Below are positions 11,060 through 21,535 of a stretch of DNA of 64,000 nucleotides, piece after piece. A model generated the notes under the pieces. That model made no database searches. It had not been told where the DNA came from and saw only the letters and a program-made list of their open reading frames with translations. A program made the translations under genes and the position numbers. This DNA is from Craspedostauros australis (Eukaryota > Bacillariophyta > Bacillariophyceae > Mastogloiales > Achnanthaceae): assembly GCA_026770025.1 (NCBI GenBank), contig JAMXDE010000006.1:1054001-1118000 (forward strand), read 5' to 3'. Position 1 is the first letter of the stretch. Every line of letters begins with the position of its first letter.

Positions 11060-12511
11060 ATGGACTTCGATATTGCAACGGCATTGCGAGACAACATCGC
11101 TCCCGTGCTTCTTCTCCCGCTCGCGCTTGCCATCGGATGGTTGGTTGTCGCTTTCAACAAACCACCCGCCAAGGATGCTCCGGTCAAGACTACTGTTGGG
11201 ATCATGGAGTCTATCAAGATGTTTGCTTCATCCGAATCGCCATGGTGGCATCTCCAACTTCGAGAATCTTTGGGATCGTCCATCTTCCAGCACAACATCC
11301 CCATCCCTGGTGGTATGTATGTCCTCTGCTCCGCGAAGGATCAACGTGAAGTTCTGCTCGACAAGACGGCTGACAAGCCGTTGCAACTATTCGCAGGTGT
11401 CGATACCTTGCTTGGACACAAGCAGATGTCCATGCGCTCTGCAACCGACCCACGTACGAAGCAAATGAGGAAAGCCATCTTGCACTCGCTTTCTTCTTCG
11501 GAAGTCAATCGAATGAATTCCATCTGCACGAAGTACGTCAAGCAGTGGGAAACCGACTTCCTCGAGAAGCTGGCAGACACCGACGCCACGTTCGATCCAT
11601 CCATCGAGTTGCCAAAGATCGTGTTCAAATCCATCATGGAAGCAGCCTTGGAGTACGAATCGACTCCCGAAGATTTCCACTTCTTCACATCCAACTTCGA
11701 AGTGGGTGCACGTGAGTTCTTCTTCCGCCAAGCCGTCAATCCCTTGCGGAAGGCATTCAGCTTCATGATCCCAGAGGTCTGGGTGGCGCGCAAATGCTGC
11801 TCCGCTTTGCATGATTTCATGAAGAAGATCTTGACAGCCTATCGCGAGAATCCCAACAAATCGGAACACAATACGTTGATTAAGATGGTGGAGTCCAATC
11901 CGTACAGCATGTCCGAGAAAGAGAAGGTTGCGGAGCTCCTTTCCTTGGCTATCGGCGGTTTCGATACGACGGGATACACACTTGCCAACACTCTCATGAT
12001 GCTTGCAAAGCACCCCAAGGAGATGAAGGAGCTGCAGCAATCGTTGTTGCAGGGCGATCCGGAACAATCCAAGGATCATCTCAAGCGAGTGATCACCGAA
12101 TCCCAGCGAGTGCTCCCTGTTAGTGGAATAAATCCCATCCGTCGTGTCAATCGTGACTTCATCTTGGTTGATGAACCGTCTAATCGCAAGGTCAAGGTGC
12201 CGAAGGGTGCCGCTGTCTTGCTTCCGCAGATTTTGTCTCACCGAGACAAGATGGTGTTCGAAGATGCTACTCAGTTCAAACCTGGTCGATGGGAGAATCC
12301 GACCAAGGAAATGGTGCAGAGTGTTATTCCATTCGCCCTGGGCAAACGCGCCTGCCCCGGCCAGTCGTTGGCCGTTGCTGAGCTCTACTCGGTGTTGCCA
12401 AGCATCTTGTCGAGGTACGAGTTCGAATTGGTGGAGGAGGGCAAGCTGGATTATTTCATGACATTGAAATACACCAACACCAAGCTCCGTGTGAAGAGGG
12501 TGCAAACTTGA
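11060..12511 (+). CDS. Cytochrome P450 (copy C)
   Basis: A 483-residue intron-free P450, start chosen at the MDFDIATALRDN ATG shared by the paralogues. The hydrophobic anchor lies at about residues 17-33, the I-helix GGFDTTGYT at about 298-306, ExxR (ESQR) at about 347-350, a PERF-like FKPGRW near 406, and the haem loop FALGKRACPGQ at about 425-435 with the ligand Cys near 432. All core residues are present, so it should be functional. It is the sister of copy E: coding region, upstream module and downstream flank are all duplicated. An open frame on the opposite strand (11387-12589) is a codon-bias shadow. Confidence 0.95.
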   Translation: MDFDIATALRDNIAPVLLLPLALAIGWLVVAFNKPPAKDAPVKTTVGIMESIKMFASSESPWWHLQLRESLGSSIFQHNIPIPGGMYVLCSAKDQREVLLDKTADKPLQLFAGVDTLLGHKQMSMRSATDPRTKQMRKAILHSLSSSEVNRMNSICTKYVKQWETDFLEKLADTDATFDPSIELPKIVFKSIMEAALEYESTPEDFHFFTSNFEVGAREFFFRQAVNPLRKAFSFMIPEVWVARKCCSALHDFMKKILTAYRENPNKSEHNTLIKMVESNPYSMSEKEKVAELLSLAIGGFDTTGYTLANTLMMLAKHPKEMKELQQSLLQGDPEQSKDHLKRVITESQRVLPVSGINPIRRVNRDFILVDEPSNRKVKVPKGAAVLLPQILSHRDKMVFEDATQFKPGRWENPTKEMVQSVIPFALGKRACPGQSLAVAELYSVLPSILSRYEFELVEEGKLDYFMTLKYTNTKLRVKRVQT

Positions 12512-13113
12512 GGAGGAGCACGAAATGAATGTCCCAAAGTTTCGGCAAACGCCGTATTTATTGATATAATACATTCCAGAATCACTCACTACTGATCATA
12601 CTCCAAATCCCAAGTCCCGGATACCTTCAACGCAACATTTTTTCGCTGTTGTTCGTCAGTGCCGCCACCGAGAGGAAGAACCATAAATCTCACCCCAGAC
12701 CCTGACAAGGTACAGTTGCGTTCGACGAGGTTGTCCTCGCATTCTCTCCTGTCCGCGCCACCCTCAAATCGCTTCAACGAGCTGTGGGCGGTGGCGTATG
12801 TCTTCTGTCTCGCATCATTCTCAGTGCGCACGCTTTTGTCTCCTCTCCCAGCGAGAGAACGAACGAAACAGAACAACGCAAGATCTGAGGTTCTCGCGGA
12901 AGTTGGCGTATGCAGTTGCGAGGGTCACCATTGTGGCGACGAGGAGGAGTAACGATGTGCGGGGACGAACCACGGCAACACGTGATCTTCTCGCTTTCAT
13001 GATCTGCATGCTGCCGGTACTGTGTTGCTTCTTCTGGACAACTGTCGTTGCCCACTGCCCACGTCAATCATCCGCATTCTCTTCTCTATCTCACAAATCG
13101 AGGAACGGGAGCA
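12512..13113 (+). promoter_or_regulatory. Orphaned upstream region of P450 D
   Basis: This segment is nearly identical to 54242-54840, the upstream region of copy F. It includes the module at about 12785-12870 (CAGTGCGCACGCTTTTGTC). It would be the promoter and leader of copy D, but the LINE now lies between it and the D start codon, about 8.4 kb away. No gene is visible in it. Confidence 0.6.
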
Positions 13114-13128
13114 AGAACATCCCCACAA
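13114..13128. repeat. Target-site duplication, left copy, of the 13-21 kb LINE
   Basis: AGAACATCCCCACAA occurs here and at 21492-21506. The uninterrupted paralogous leader of copy F holds this sequence once (about 54843-54857). Confidence 0.95.
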
Positions 13129-13264
13129 ATAAATAAATAACTCAAGGATTAAACTCTCTTATGAGGCTGCGCCGGTGGCGCTTTTCTCCGCCTCCTTTAA
13201 TCTTCGCGCAGGGCGCGAAGGGAGCACGGAATCCATGTATCGTTTTGCATGTAGTGTGTATACC

Positions 13265-16200
13265 TTACTCGCCCACTGTTGATGCGCCTGCGCCTTCGCC
13301 GGGGGCCGGGTGAGCTTGCCGCCTGAACTGCAGCCACTTGAGCAGGGCACCAGAGGCGGCCGGCTCTTGTAGCTTTAGTGCAGCCTGCTCCACCCATACC
13401 GCGACTTGCGCTGCTGGCGTCCCCACAGCGGGGGCACTGAGCAGTATTCGCCTGTGATCGGCTGGATCCGTCTCGAGGCGAAGCTGAAGTGATTGTGCCC
13501 TGTCGCGCAGAGCTTGGACCATTTCAGCTTCGGCCGAGTCTTGATTCTCAAAAAGTGCTTCGTTTCTCGCCGCCCAATGCTCCCATGCTATCTGCCAGAT
13601 GCGCCGCACGAGCTGCCGGGACCACTTCGCCGCGGACCTGCGAGAGCGCTGCTGCTCCAAGTACTCTTGCTGCATCTGCTCCCAGTGCTGGACCAGCAGC
13701 CCTTTCCGCAACGCTTGGGGCCCCACTGCTTGCTGCTGCTGAACGGCTTCGTGGGGCTGGCTGCCTGGGCTGGTGATCTGTAGGAACGCCGAGCCTTCAA
13801 GCTGACTCCGGAGGACGGTCATCATGCTGGCTATCAGCGCTGGCCGTGTTGGGTACTTCTGCAGCCATCTTCGAATCTCCGTTAGATGCTTCTTCGAAAT
13901 CCGCCGACGGTCATGTCCAGGACATTCCCAGAAGTGCCGGACATCCTCACTTGCACCACAGCTGGGGCATTTGTCGGAGATCCGCATCCCCCATCGTTTC
14001 ATTCGCTTGCCAAATGGAGCTTCCCCTGTGACCAACTTGATCGTCAACGTGCGCTTGGAAATTTCGAGAACGGCGAGAGCGCTGCCGACGGTATGCCAGG
14101 CAACAGGTAGGCCGCGATGGAGCACCCGGCGCGAGATCAGTACGTCAATCGCTTCCCGGCGTGCTTGGGCACCCGCCACCGCAGAATAGACCACTTTTGT
14201 CAGCTTAGCCGATGCATTGAACGTCACTCGCTCGCCATGCACTTGCCCACTGTACGCCGCCACCTCCTGCATGGAAACTCTTGCGGATCCTGCTACTTTG
14301 TCGGCAATCACGTTCATTCGCGCCCACTTATCGAGCGAACCCCATCCCATCTGATCATCCTGGTGGCCTTTGACGTGCCGCCCTCGAATTGAGATTGGTA
14401 CTTCCATGCTGAGGCTTCTGACCGCTCGTAGCAAATCTGCGTCGGTGGACGAGGGAGACAGCCGCCACTCTGGGTCCAGCGCCTTGAGGGCGCCGATGTT
14501 GTCGCACCCCACCTCCACGCTGCCGTCGTCAATCCCATACACTTCACAGATCACCGCAAGAATCGTCAGAACCCCGTAGATCCCAGCGAGCTCCGCTCGG
14601 TGAGACTGCATAGTACCGTCGGTGGCTGGCGCAAGATTAGCGACCAATACCTGCGCGGTACTGCTGCCGTAATTGGCGAGTATCACCGCTCCAGACGCGC
14701 CCGTTCCTTGCGCAACCGACCCGTCGCTGCAGGCCACCGCTGATCCCTGTCGCACAGACCGGGCCACTGTTTCCCAAGCTCCCGTTTTCCCGTATTGCTG
14801 CACCGCCCATGCTCTCGAGCGTGGCAGGGCTAGTATGGCTGCTTCCACTGTACTGGCGCTTTCTGGCTGTGAAATGCTGCCCTCTCCCGTTCCTGTGACA
14901 ACAATCCTGCCCCGCTCGCGATACCCGTCCACCACCTTCGATGGCCGTCGCATGCTGGCGTTGGCCAACTCATACAGCTTTCGTCTTCCGCGCCTCGGCA
15001 CTCTGATGTAGCATTGACTTGGTTGCTGCTGATTGTGAAGTCTGTCACTTTCAGAATCCCAGAAGACTAGCGGTTGCTGCGATGTGAACCCCTTCCAATG
15101 CCCGAGAGGCTGCGCCAGACGCGCTGCACCTGTTCTGGAGGCTTGGAATATTTGTCGAATGGCTTGGCTCCACAGCCGCCAACACTTTGGCTCGAGCTCC
15201 CCCACTGGCGGCCAGCGGAGGCATGTGGACCGCAGAGGGATCCCCCCTGGACTCAGTGCGGACGGGAGAAGTTGTGCCCCGTCGGCAGAGACGATATCCA
15301 ATAGCCAGAACACTTTCTGGGCTATTCTGCACAGGTTGATGACTCGCTGCTGCTGCGGATCAAACGCGAAGGCTTGGACGCGCTCCATGATCGGCGCGTC
15401 GTTTTGTCGAGGGGCGTGCAGTATCCCATTCTCCCACTGCACTGTGATGCCCACCTCGCGTGCCTCTATCCACACCGATTTCATCCACGAATCGTCAGCC
15501 AGATGACTCCACTTCGCCGGGTCGCGGCAGAATACGTCTGGGGTGCCCACTTGCAGCGTCAGAAGTTCGACCTGCGTGCGCATCAGTTTCCCTGTCAGTG
15601 TTGGCTGTTGCCAGTGTCGTGTCAGCTGCTCGAGATGCCTCGTGACTTGCACGTAGTAGAGGTGGTGCACTCCAAGCCCCATACCTTCGTGCGGCCCGAA
15701 CACCAATTTCCTGGATACGTTGCGCTGGACCCCAGCTGTTGGCAGCGCTGCCGCTAGAACGGGACGCATGATTCTCTCGGCCGCTGCCTTTGTGAACGTC
15801 GAGCTGGACAATGGATATTCCAGAGCTTTCCATATTGTGGACTTCATTGCTATCCATGCATGGGTCCTCAGCATTCGTCCTCGTCGCATTTTGTCTGCCC
15901 ATTTCTCGGCTTTAGCCGTGTAGTACAACTCATTGTCTTTCTGGTTCCCGTCGTGGCGCACCATGACTCCCAGAGCTTTTCGTGCTTGGTCCACCCGAAG
16001 CCTGAGAAGTGTGGACCGCTCCTGGCTATCTGGCTGACGGATACTGATGTCCCCTGGCTGTTCCTCGATAGTCTTGTATCTCCACCGAGTGCCTTCCCAC
16101 TTGAACGACATCAAGTACCAATAGCTTTTCCGCGGTTCCAATGCCCCGCCGGTTGCCCGTAGCATGCCCTCCCACGCGTCGACCACCTGCTGAATTTCTG

Positions 16201-18938
16201 CGACACAGCCTTCCTGGTCGCTTGGTTCTGCCCTGACGGAGTGAATGAGGTCCGTGTCGTCCACAAACGAGAAGCACACCAGCTTGGCTGTCACTTGCTG
16301 CGTTGGACTGACCGACGTGAATCCGTACCCTTTCTCAGACATTGCGGCCATGATTGGCGAGCTCATCGCCACCCACCCAGCCGGCGATATGCCGAGACCT
16401 TGGAGCAGGCCTTGTAGCTTGGAGCCGCGATGGGGGTATGTGTGCGTGGATTTTCCGAAACCCGTCAGCACGTGGTGCTTCATCGCTTGGATAGCGGTCG
16501 TCACGCTTCGCCCCACCGTTGTGGGCACCCCAATTCTTTTCATGCTGAGCTCCAGCAGCACGTGTGCCATCCGGTCGTAACAGCTCTTGGCGTCGTTCGA
16601 GCATATACAGCTTGTGGCCGCTGTGATTCTGATGATATCGTCTGTCATTCTGTTGTTGAGACTGACTTCTGCTGCGCTTCGTTGTTTTCTGCTCCCGTAT
16701 TGCTCATCTGGCAGCATCCGGTGATCCTCTGCGTGTCTCATCATGATCTTTCCGATCCATTTGAGATTAGCGTTGAAATCTCCTTCTACGAGGCTGATGG
16801 TGCGGAATCTGGAAACTCGGAAGTTTCCTGGCTCCTTCAGAAGCGTCACATCGGTACACACCAGCCATCTGGACAGATTATAACCCGTCCGAAGCGATAT
16901 CTCTCTCATGATCGCGTCCACCTCAGCCAGATCGTTGCATTTTGCATTTGCCTTCCAGAGACCGAAATGTAGTCCTGACGGGCCCGACGTGGTCTTTTCG
17001 CGTGCCTTGGACCACAGCTGTTGATGACTGGCCGTGGTGATGTTGAGATCTTCCTCTTTCCATGGTATGACGTCCGTCTTGCTGAGTTCGTCGAGCAGCT
17101 GCTGGTCGTAGATACCGAGCTTGCTGCGGTGCCGTCGTCGGGTGGCTGGCAAACTCATCCTTTGTACATCCCTGGCGAAAGCTGCATGCTGTAGGGGAGT
17201 CACATAGGCTTGTCTGTACTTAGCCTCGTTGGCTTTCATACATTGAGCGATGACCGTCTGTTCTCTGTCGTACACCTCTTCTTCCCCTTCCTCGTTGTTC
17301 GCGATAACCAATGTCACTTTGCTGTTTGCATCGTAGTCCCCGATCACTTGCCTGATGGCCTTGAACGTCGCCACCACTTCTTCTCTCTTTTGGATGGATA
17401 TGAGAGCTGCTTCCGCGGTGATGTTTCCTTCTCTGGCCACTTCTTCCGCCCATGACTGCAGGAATGTCGCCCTGTGCTTCTGCGCGTCCTTCTTAGCAAG
17501 CTTCCACTTCTTATGCGCCCTTCGCCGCTTCTCGTCCAGGTCCTCCTTGCTGAGGATGGCAGTGCGGATCGTTATCCCTGCTTGTTTCTTTGCTCGTTCA
17601 TACCATCGAGAGCTCACCTTTTTTCCTTCCCGCCGTTTCCATGCCAGGTTCCAGAACTGCTTCTCCATGGCTTTCTGCTTTATGATTGGAGAGAATGGAA
17701 CCTTGCCTGTGTATATTTTCCGGGCCCCTTTTTCCGCGCTTAACATGATTCGCGTTCTGTCTGCGTCGATGGCTTCCATTGCTTCCCTCTGATCTTTCGT
17801 GAGCTGTTCTGACTTTCCCACCTCAGCTCGCAACTGGCCGACTCTCTGAATCACGTCCTTACTCTTGTATTGCTTCAGGACTTCAGCTTGATACCTTCGG
17901 ACTGTCACTGGTCGGTTGAGACGGACCCGTCGCCCTTCGAATTTTTGCGTAGGCTTGCTGGCCGTTCCGAACACTGATTCTTGTGCAATCTCTATCCATG
18001 CTGTTCGATGATCCCAAGGTCCGAATTGGCTGTATCCTGACCGCACCACTTGAAGCAACTCTGGAACCCATATGCCGTCGATGACTCTGTCCGAGTTGGC
18101 TCGTATGTTGGTTGAAAGGCCTGGAGCTGTGGGGTGGTGACTAAGGATTGCCTCCTTCATTCGTTGGCGTGTCATCATATCTGCCATTTGAGATCTTCCC
18201 ACTGGCATGTTAATATTGCCCCCGACTATCACTGTCTCGCCTGCGTCTCTCCACTGTTGCATGGATACTTCCAGGTCTTTGATCAGCTGTGCGATGGGTG
18301 ATGTATTGTTGCCTTGTGACTCCAGCCACGATGCTTGTTGGTTGTAGACTGTCCCGGTGCTTTGTCCTCCTTTGTTTGGAATATAGATGCTCACAAACCG
18401 AATTGTTGTATCTTGCCGCCCTCTCACCGCCATGCTTGCCCATCGTCCCATCTTTTCCGGGTCATTGTCTCTGCTTTTGTATCTGCCTGTGACATTCCCC
18501 ACCATAGTACATGCGGTTCCCCCCCATTGTCTTGGCCCTCCCATCTTCTCTCTCTCTCTCATTGTACGACAAGGAGTGTCTTTCCATGTGTACATGTTTC
18601 TTGGATCTCGTCTTCCATGAGTTCATTTGGCCGATCTTCGACCAGTTGATTCCTATCTCTGATAGGAGGACAACGTCGATTTGTAGCCTCTTGACCCATT
18701 GCCAGAGATCGTCGTTCTTCCAGTGGTTCGATCTGGTCTGCAGACATCCCACGTTCAGGGCAGCAATGCGTAATAAGGTGCCGCCCTTGGTGCGCGTAGA
18801 ATCTCCCCAGTGCCGGTCGAGGAGGTCTGGCCCTTCCTGGCGCCTTTCCTCCGGGGTTGCATCCGTTAGGCTTGCGGGGGTGGTCGACGATGCTTCGCCT
18901 GCCCCCAGCCTTGCCTTATTCTTGGCCCTCGCTCCCAC
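13265..18938 (-). pseudogene. LINE ORF2: APE endonuclease / RT / RNase H / Cys-His, one frameshift
   Basis: The first part (18938 to about 18550) holds the start of an APE-type endonuclease (AALNVGCLQ, then LLSEIG with the catalytic Glu). The rest (18595 to 13265, about 1770 residues) is in another frame and holds VSIYIPN, GGNIN and WDHR of the endonuclease. It continues with RT motif A (DAKSCYDRM), motif B (QGLGISPAG) and motif C (FVDDTDLI), then RNase H (SDGS, RAELAGIYG, CDNIGALKAL, MNVIADKVA) and a CPSC...HFWEC zinc-binding motif. The frames overlap at a CT/GA microsatellite (18546-18560), so slippage there is the likely cause of the break. As it stands the endonuclease would not be made in one piece. 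RT, RNase H and zinc motifs are otherwise intact. Confidence 0.9.
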
Positions 18939-19041
18939 CCGTGCTTGAGGCAGGTAGCGGAGCGCCGGACGCCTCTAGCTGGGCGCGCAGAGCCGCGATG
19001 ATTGTTTCCTGGCTAGCTATAGTGTTCTTTTGTTCTTGCAC

Positions 19042-21360
19042 TCAAACACGGCTTGCCTCCAGTTCTTGAGCTTCTCTCGCCATTTGCATTGCTTCTTCAA
19101 GCTCCGCGTCGATCGCTTCTCTTTCGTCTATTGCTGTTTGTGACTCAGGGATTATGTACCTGGACGATGCCGCAGACTTCCCGTACTCCGTTCCAAAGGT
19201 CTTGAAGCTTTCATCTTCCAGTCGTGCCTTCTTGCGTTTTGGTGCCTCGTTGTTGCTTTCCATGATGTTGATGCCCTCGATGATGACGTTTTCAAAACCT
19301 TCGTCTAGGTGAAATTCCATCTCTTCTTCTGTCTCAACATCCACGTATTCGCCGTTGTCGTCCTTGATCATGTTGCTGCTCATGGCAACAATGTCTTTGG
19401 AGAACCATTTGTTGGTGGATTCGTTGATCTCCGAGGAGCATCGAATCCCAATGGTGTGGATTAGACCAACCACCTGCGCATATCGCTCCTCGAATGCGAC
19501 GATGTGGATTGCGTCTTCCTTGCCGTCTGACATGTGCGTTGTGCTGACGTCATGGATCATTGGGCACCCGTCGATGGTTTGTTTGGAGAGGAATTCTCGA
19601 AGCGTGATGGTTTGGGTTTCCTGATCTTTGACATCCAGTGCGAAGTCGCATTTGAGCTGCTCGTACTTGAGCCGGCGGACGTAGCTTTGGTGCTTCCTTG
19701 TCATTGCCTGTACCTTTGCGGCCGTCTTCGTCCCCATCACTGATGTTCCGGGTTTTGGAACATACCGGTAATTGAGTCCACCTCTGTCCCCGTCCTTGGT
19801 GTTGAAAATCTTGCCGAGCAGTTTGGAGGCCCTGCGGGCGTCTTTGACGTCTGCATGAAGATGTAGGGCCATCCACAGAGCATTGTACCAGCTGCCGCCG
19901 AGCTGCAGATGCTGCTCCTTCACGTCCTCTGACACCTTCCCCACGTATTTCACCCGGCCACCAACTTTGAGTTTTGCTCTTTTTCCTTCCAACAGTTGGT
20001 TGATGACGGACAAGGCTTGCTTTGCCTTGGTGAAGTTCCCGGAGTACGCCATGAATCCGATCTCTGTGGTATGCTCTGCGTCCTTCAGATCTTGGATGTA
20101 AGAGTACTCACCCTCGCCGTAGGCTCCTTCAAGCTCCGTGTTCCAGCTGGTGAACATTTGCATGTCCATGTTTGAGGACAGGAGCACTTGAAGATACACG
20201 TCTTCGCTCTTGGATGTTGGGTTGGCTTTACCGACGAAGTATCTCAGATCCTTCCATGCCGCTGGTATATCATCCGCCGTGACAATGCAGCCTTTAGCCT
20301 TGTTCTTCTTGTACCAAGGACTGATGATCAAGCTTTTGTCCATGCTCGAAGCCTCTTCGTACCACAGTCGGAACCTTTCCTGGAAATCTCGAACCGGTGT
20401 TTTCGAACTTTTTGGGATCTTCAATCTCATCTCGAAACGCTCGTAGTAGCGTCGCCTAGGAGTGGACATCTGCTGTTTGTCTTTCTTTTGTAGAAGTGTC
20501 CATCCTTTGCTGGCTTCTTCGTCATTGCCTGCTTGCCGCTCTTTTTCCGTTGGAGCTCTTGCCGCTTTGAGATTGCTGGCCGCGTCGCGTGGGACTGGAG
20601 ATGTGATTTTCGTTGCTGTTGTGTACGCTGTCAGATTGGCTTGTTTGAGAGGCTTCTTTGTCATGAGAGCCTCTAGGTCGTAGCTTTCATCATCGCTGTC
20701 CACTTTCATCTTCTCGTTATTGGAGTCAACTTCTGGTGGCGCGTGCTCTTCCATGTATTGGCAGCCCATGTAGTTTGTTGCTGCTGCCCATAGTACAGTC
20801 ATCTGGTTGGCCGACATTGTCTTGTGGCCTGGCTTGAGCGCGTCTACGAAGCATCGGATTGGGTTGGTGAGAGACAAATCTGTCACAAGTTGTTTGATGG
20901 CAACTCGCACAGGATCGTCTGAGTTCACTTTTGTTTTCCCCAGCTTGGTTGTGCGCCCATCCATCACCGTCTGGAAAAAGGCTGTCATCTCGCTGATTGT
21001 GGGCATGTACGCCGACACCATTGACGTGTCGCTTTTCTCCCACCTCGCTTTCATGACCAGGGTCTTCTTCGTCTGGTTGTGCAAGGCTCTGTCCTCTTCC
21101 CCATACATCTCTTCTGGCTGGAAGGCTTTGGCTTGTTGGATGATCGTGTCATGAAGCTTCTTCCAGCGCGCGGTGTTCGGATCTTTCCACTCCGTCGCTA
21201 TTTCTCCCCGTTTCTCCATCGCCTCTTCTTCGATTGCTCTCGGATTTGGCTTGGGAGGTGGCTTCGGAGCTGCTGTTTGCACAGCTGGTCCTTGCTCATC
21301 CATCATCTCAACGTCGTCGGCTTTGTCATCTGCGATTCGAATGTGTTTGGTTGCCTTCAT
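19042..21360 (-). CDS. LINE ORF1, Gag-like protein
   Basis: A 772-residue frame starting at the ATG at 21358-21360 (MKATKHIRIADDK). The frame is open further upstream, but that extension runs out of the element into the antisense of P450 D, so it is not used. The protein is hydrophilic and Lys/Glu-rich with a mixed-charge C-terminus (EEAMQMAREAQELEA); I see no zinc knuckles and no recognised domain. Its position 5' of an endonuclease/RT frame and its size suit an RNA-binding ORF1/Gag role, which is an inference from order alone. Confidence 0.75.
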   Translation of the reverse strand: MKATKHIRIADDKADDVEMMDEQGPAVQTAAPKPPPKPNPRAIEEEAMEKRGEIATEWKDPNTARWKKLHDTIIQQAKAFQPEEMYGEEDRALHNQTKKTLVMKARWEKSDTSMVSAYMPTISEMTAFFQTVMDGRTTKLGKTKVNSDDPVRVAIKQLVTDLSLTNPIRCFVDALKPGHKTMSANQMTVLWAAATNYMGCQYMEEHAPPEVDSNNEKMKVDSDDESYDLEALMTKKPLKQANLTAYTTATKITSPVPRDAASNLKAARAPTEKERQAGNDEEASKGWTLLQKKDKQQMSTPRRRYYERFEMRLKIPKSSKTPVRDFQERFRLWYEEASSMDKSLIISPWYKKNKAKGCIVTADDIPAAWKDLRYFVGKANPTSKSEDVYLQVLLSSNMDMQMFTSWNTELEGAYGEGEYSYIQDLKDAEHTTEIGFMAYSGNFTKAKQALSVINQLLEGKRAKLKVGGRVKYVGKVSEDVKEQHLQLGGSWYNALWMALHLHADVKDARRASKLLGKIFNTKDGDRGGLNYRYVPKPGTSVMGTKTAAKVQAMTRKHQSYVRRLKYEQLKCDFALDVKDQETQTITLREFLSKQTIDGCPMIHDVSTTHMSDGKEDAIHIVAFEERYAQVVGLIHTIGIRCSSEINESTNKWFSKDIVAMSSNMIKDDNGEYVDVETEEEMEFHLDEGFENVIIEGINIMESNNEAPKRKKARLEDESFKTFGTEYGKSAASSRYIIPESQTAIDEREAIDAELEEAMQMAREAQELEASRV

Positions 21361-21491
21361 GGTCAGGTTGGTATCTTTCGAGTTACGTAGAATTCGCTGT
21401 AGTTTGAGTACTGATCTTTGTTGATGTGTTTCGTTTTTGTGTTTTTCTAGTGTTATCGTGTGTTTCGTTTTTTCGGGTTCTGGTATTGTAG

Positions 21492-21506
21492 AGAACATCC
21501 CCACAA
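21492..21506. repeat. Target-site duplication, right copy, of the LINE
   Basis: AGAACATCCCCACAA, identical to 13114-13128, followed directly by TCATCATCACGAT of the P450 D leader. Confidence 0.95.
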
Positions 21507-21535
21507 TCATCATCACGATCACGACAACAACGACC

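Larger units (their letters stand above)
13129..21491 (-). mobile_element. Near full-length non-LTR (LINE) retrotransposon, 8.36 kb
   Basis: The element lies on the minus strand with ORF1 upstream of ORF2, is flanked by a 15-bp target-site duplication, and ends at its 3' side in a short (TTTA)n tail, seen on the plus strand as AATAAATAAATAA at 13129-13141. Its 5' end is at 21491, only 45-48 bp from the start codon of P450 D. ORF2 has endonuclease, reverse transcriptase, RNase H and a Cys/His motif in that order. The clean duplication and single visible ORF2 frameshift suggest a fairly recent insertion. Confidence 0.93.

Noticed and set aside
6768-12589. Long antisense frames under the P450 genes (for example 6768-7646, 11387-12589)
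   Set aside because: They mirror the sense frame in every paralogue and have no domain features; they reflect codon bias.
21424-21535. LINE-derived N-terminal extension of P450 D
   Set aside because: The upstream open frame begins at a TTG, and the nearest upstream ATG (21424) is out of frame.
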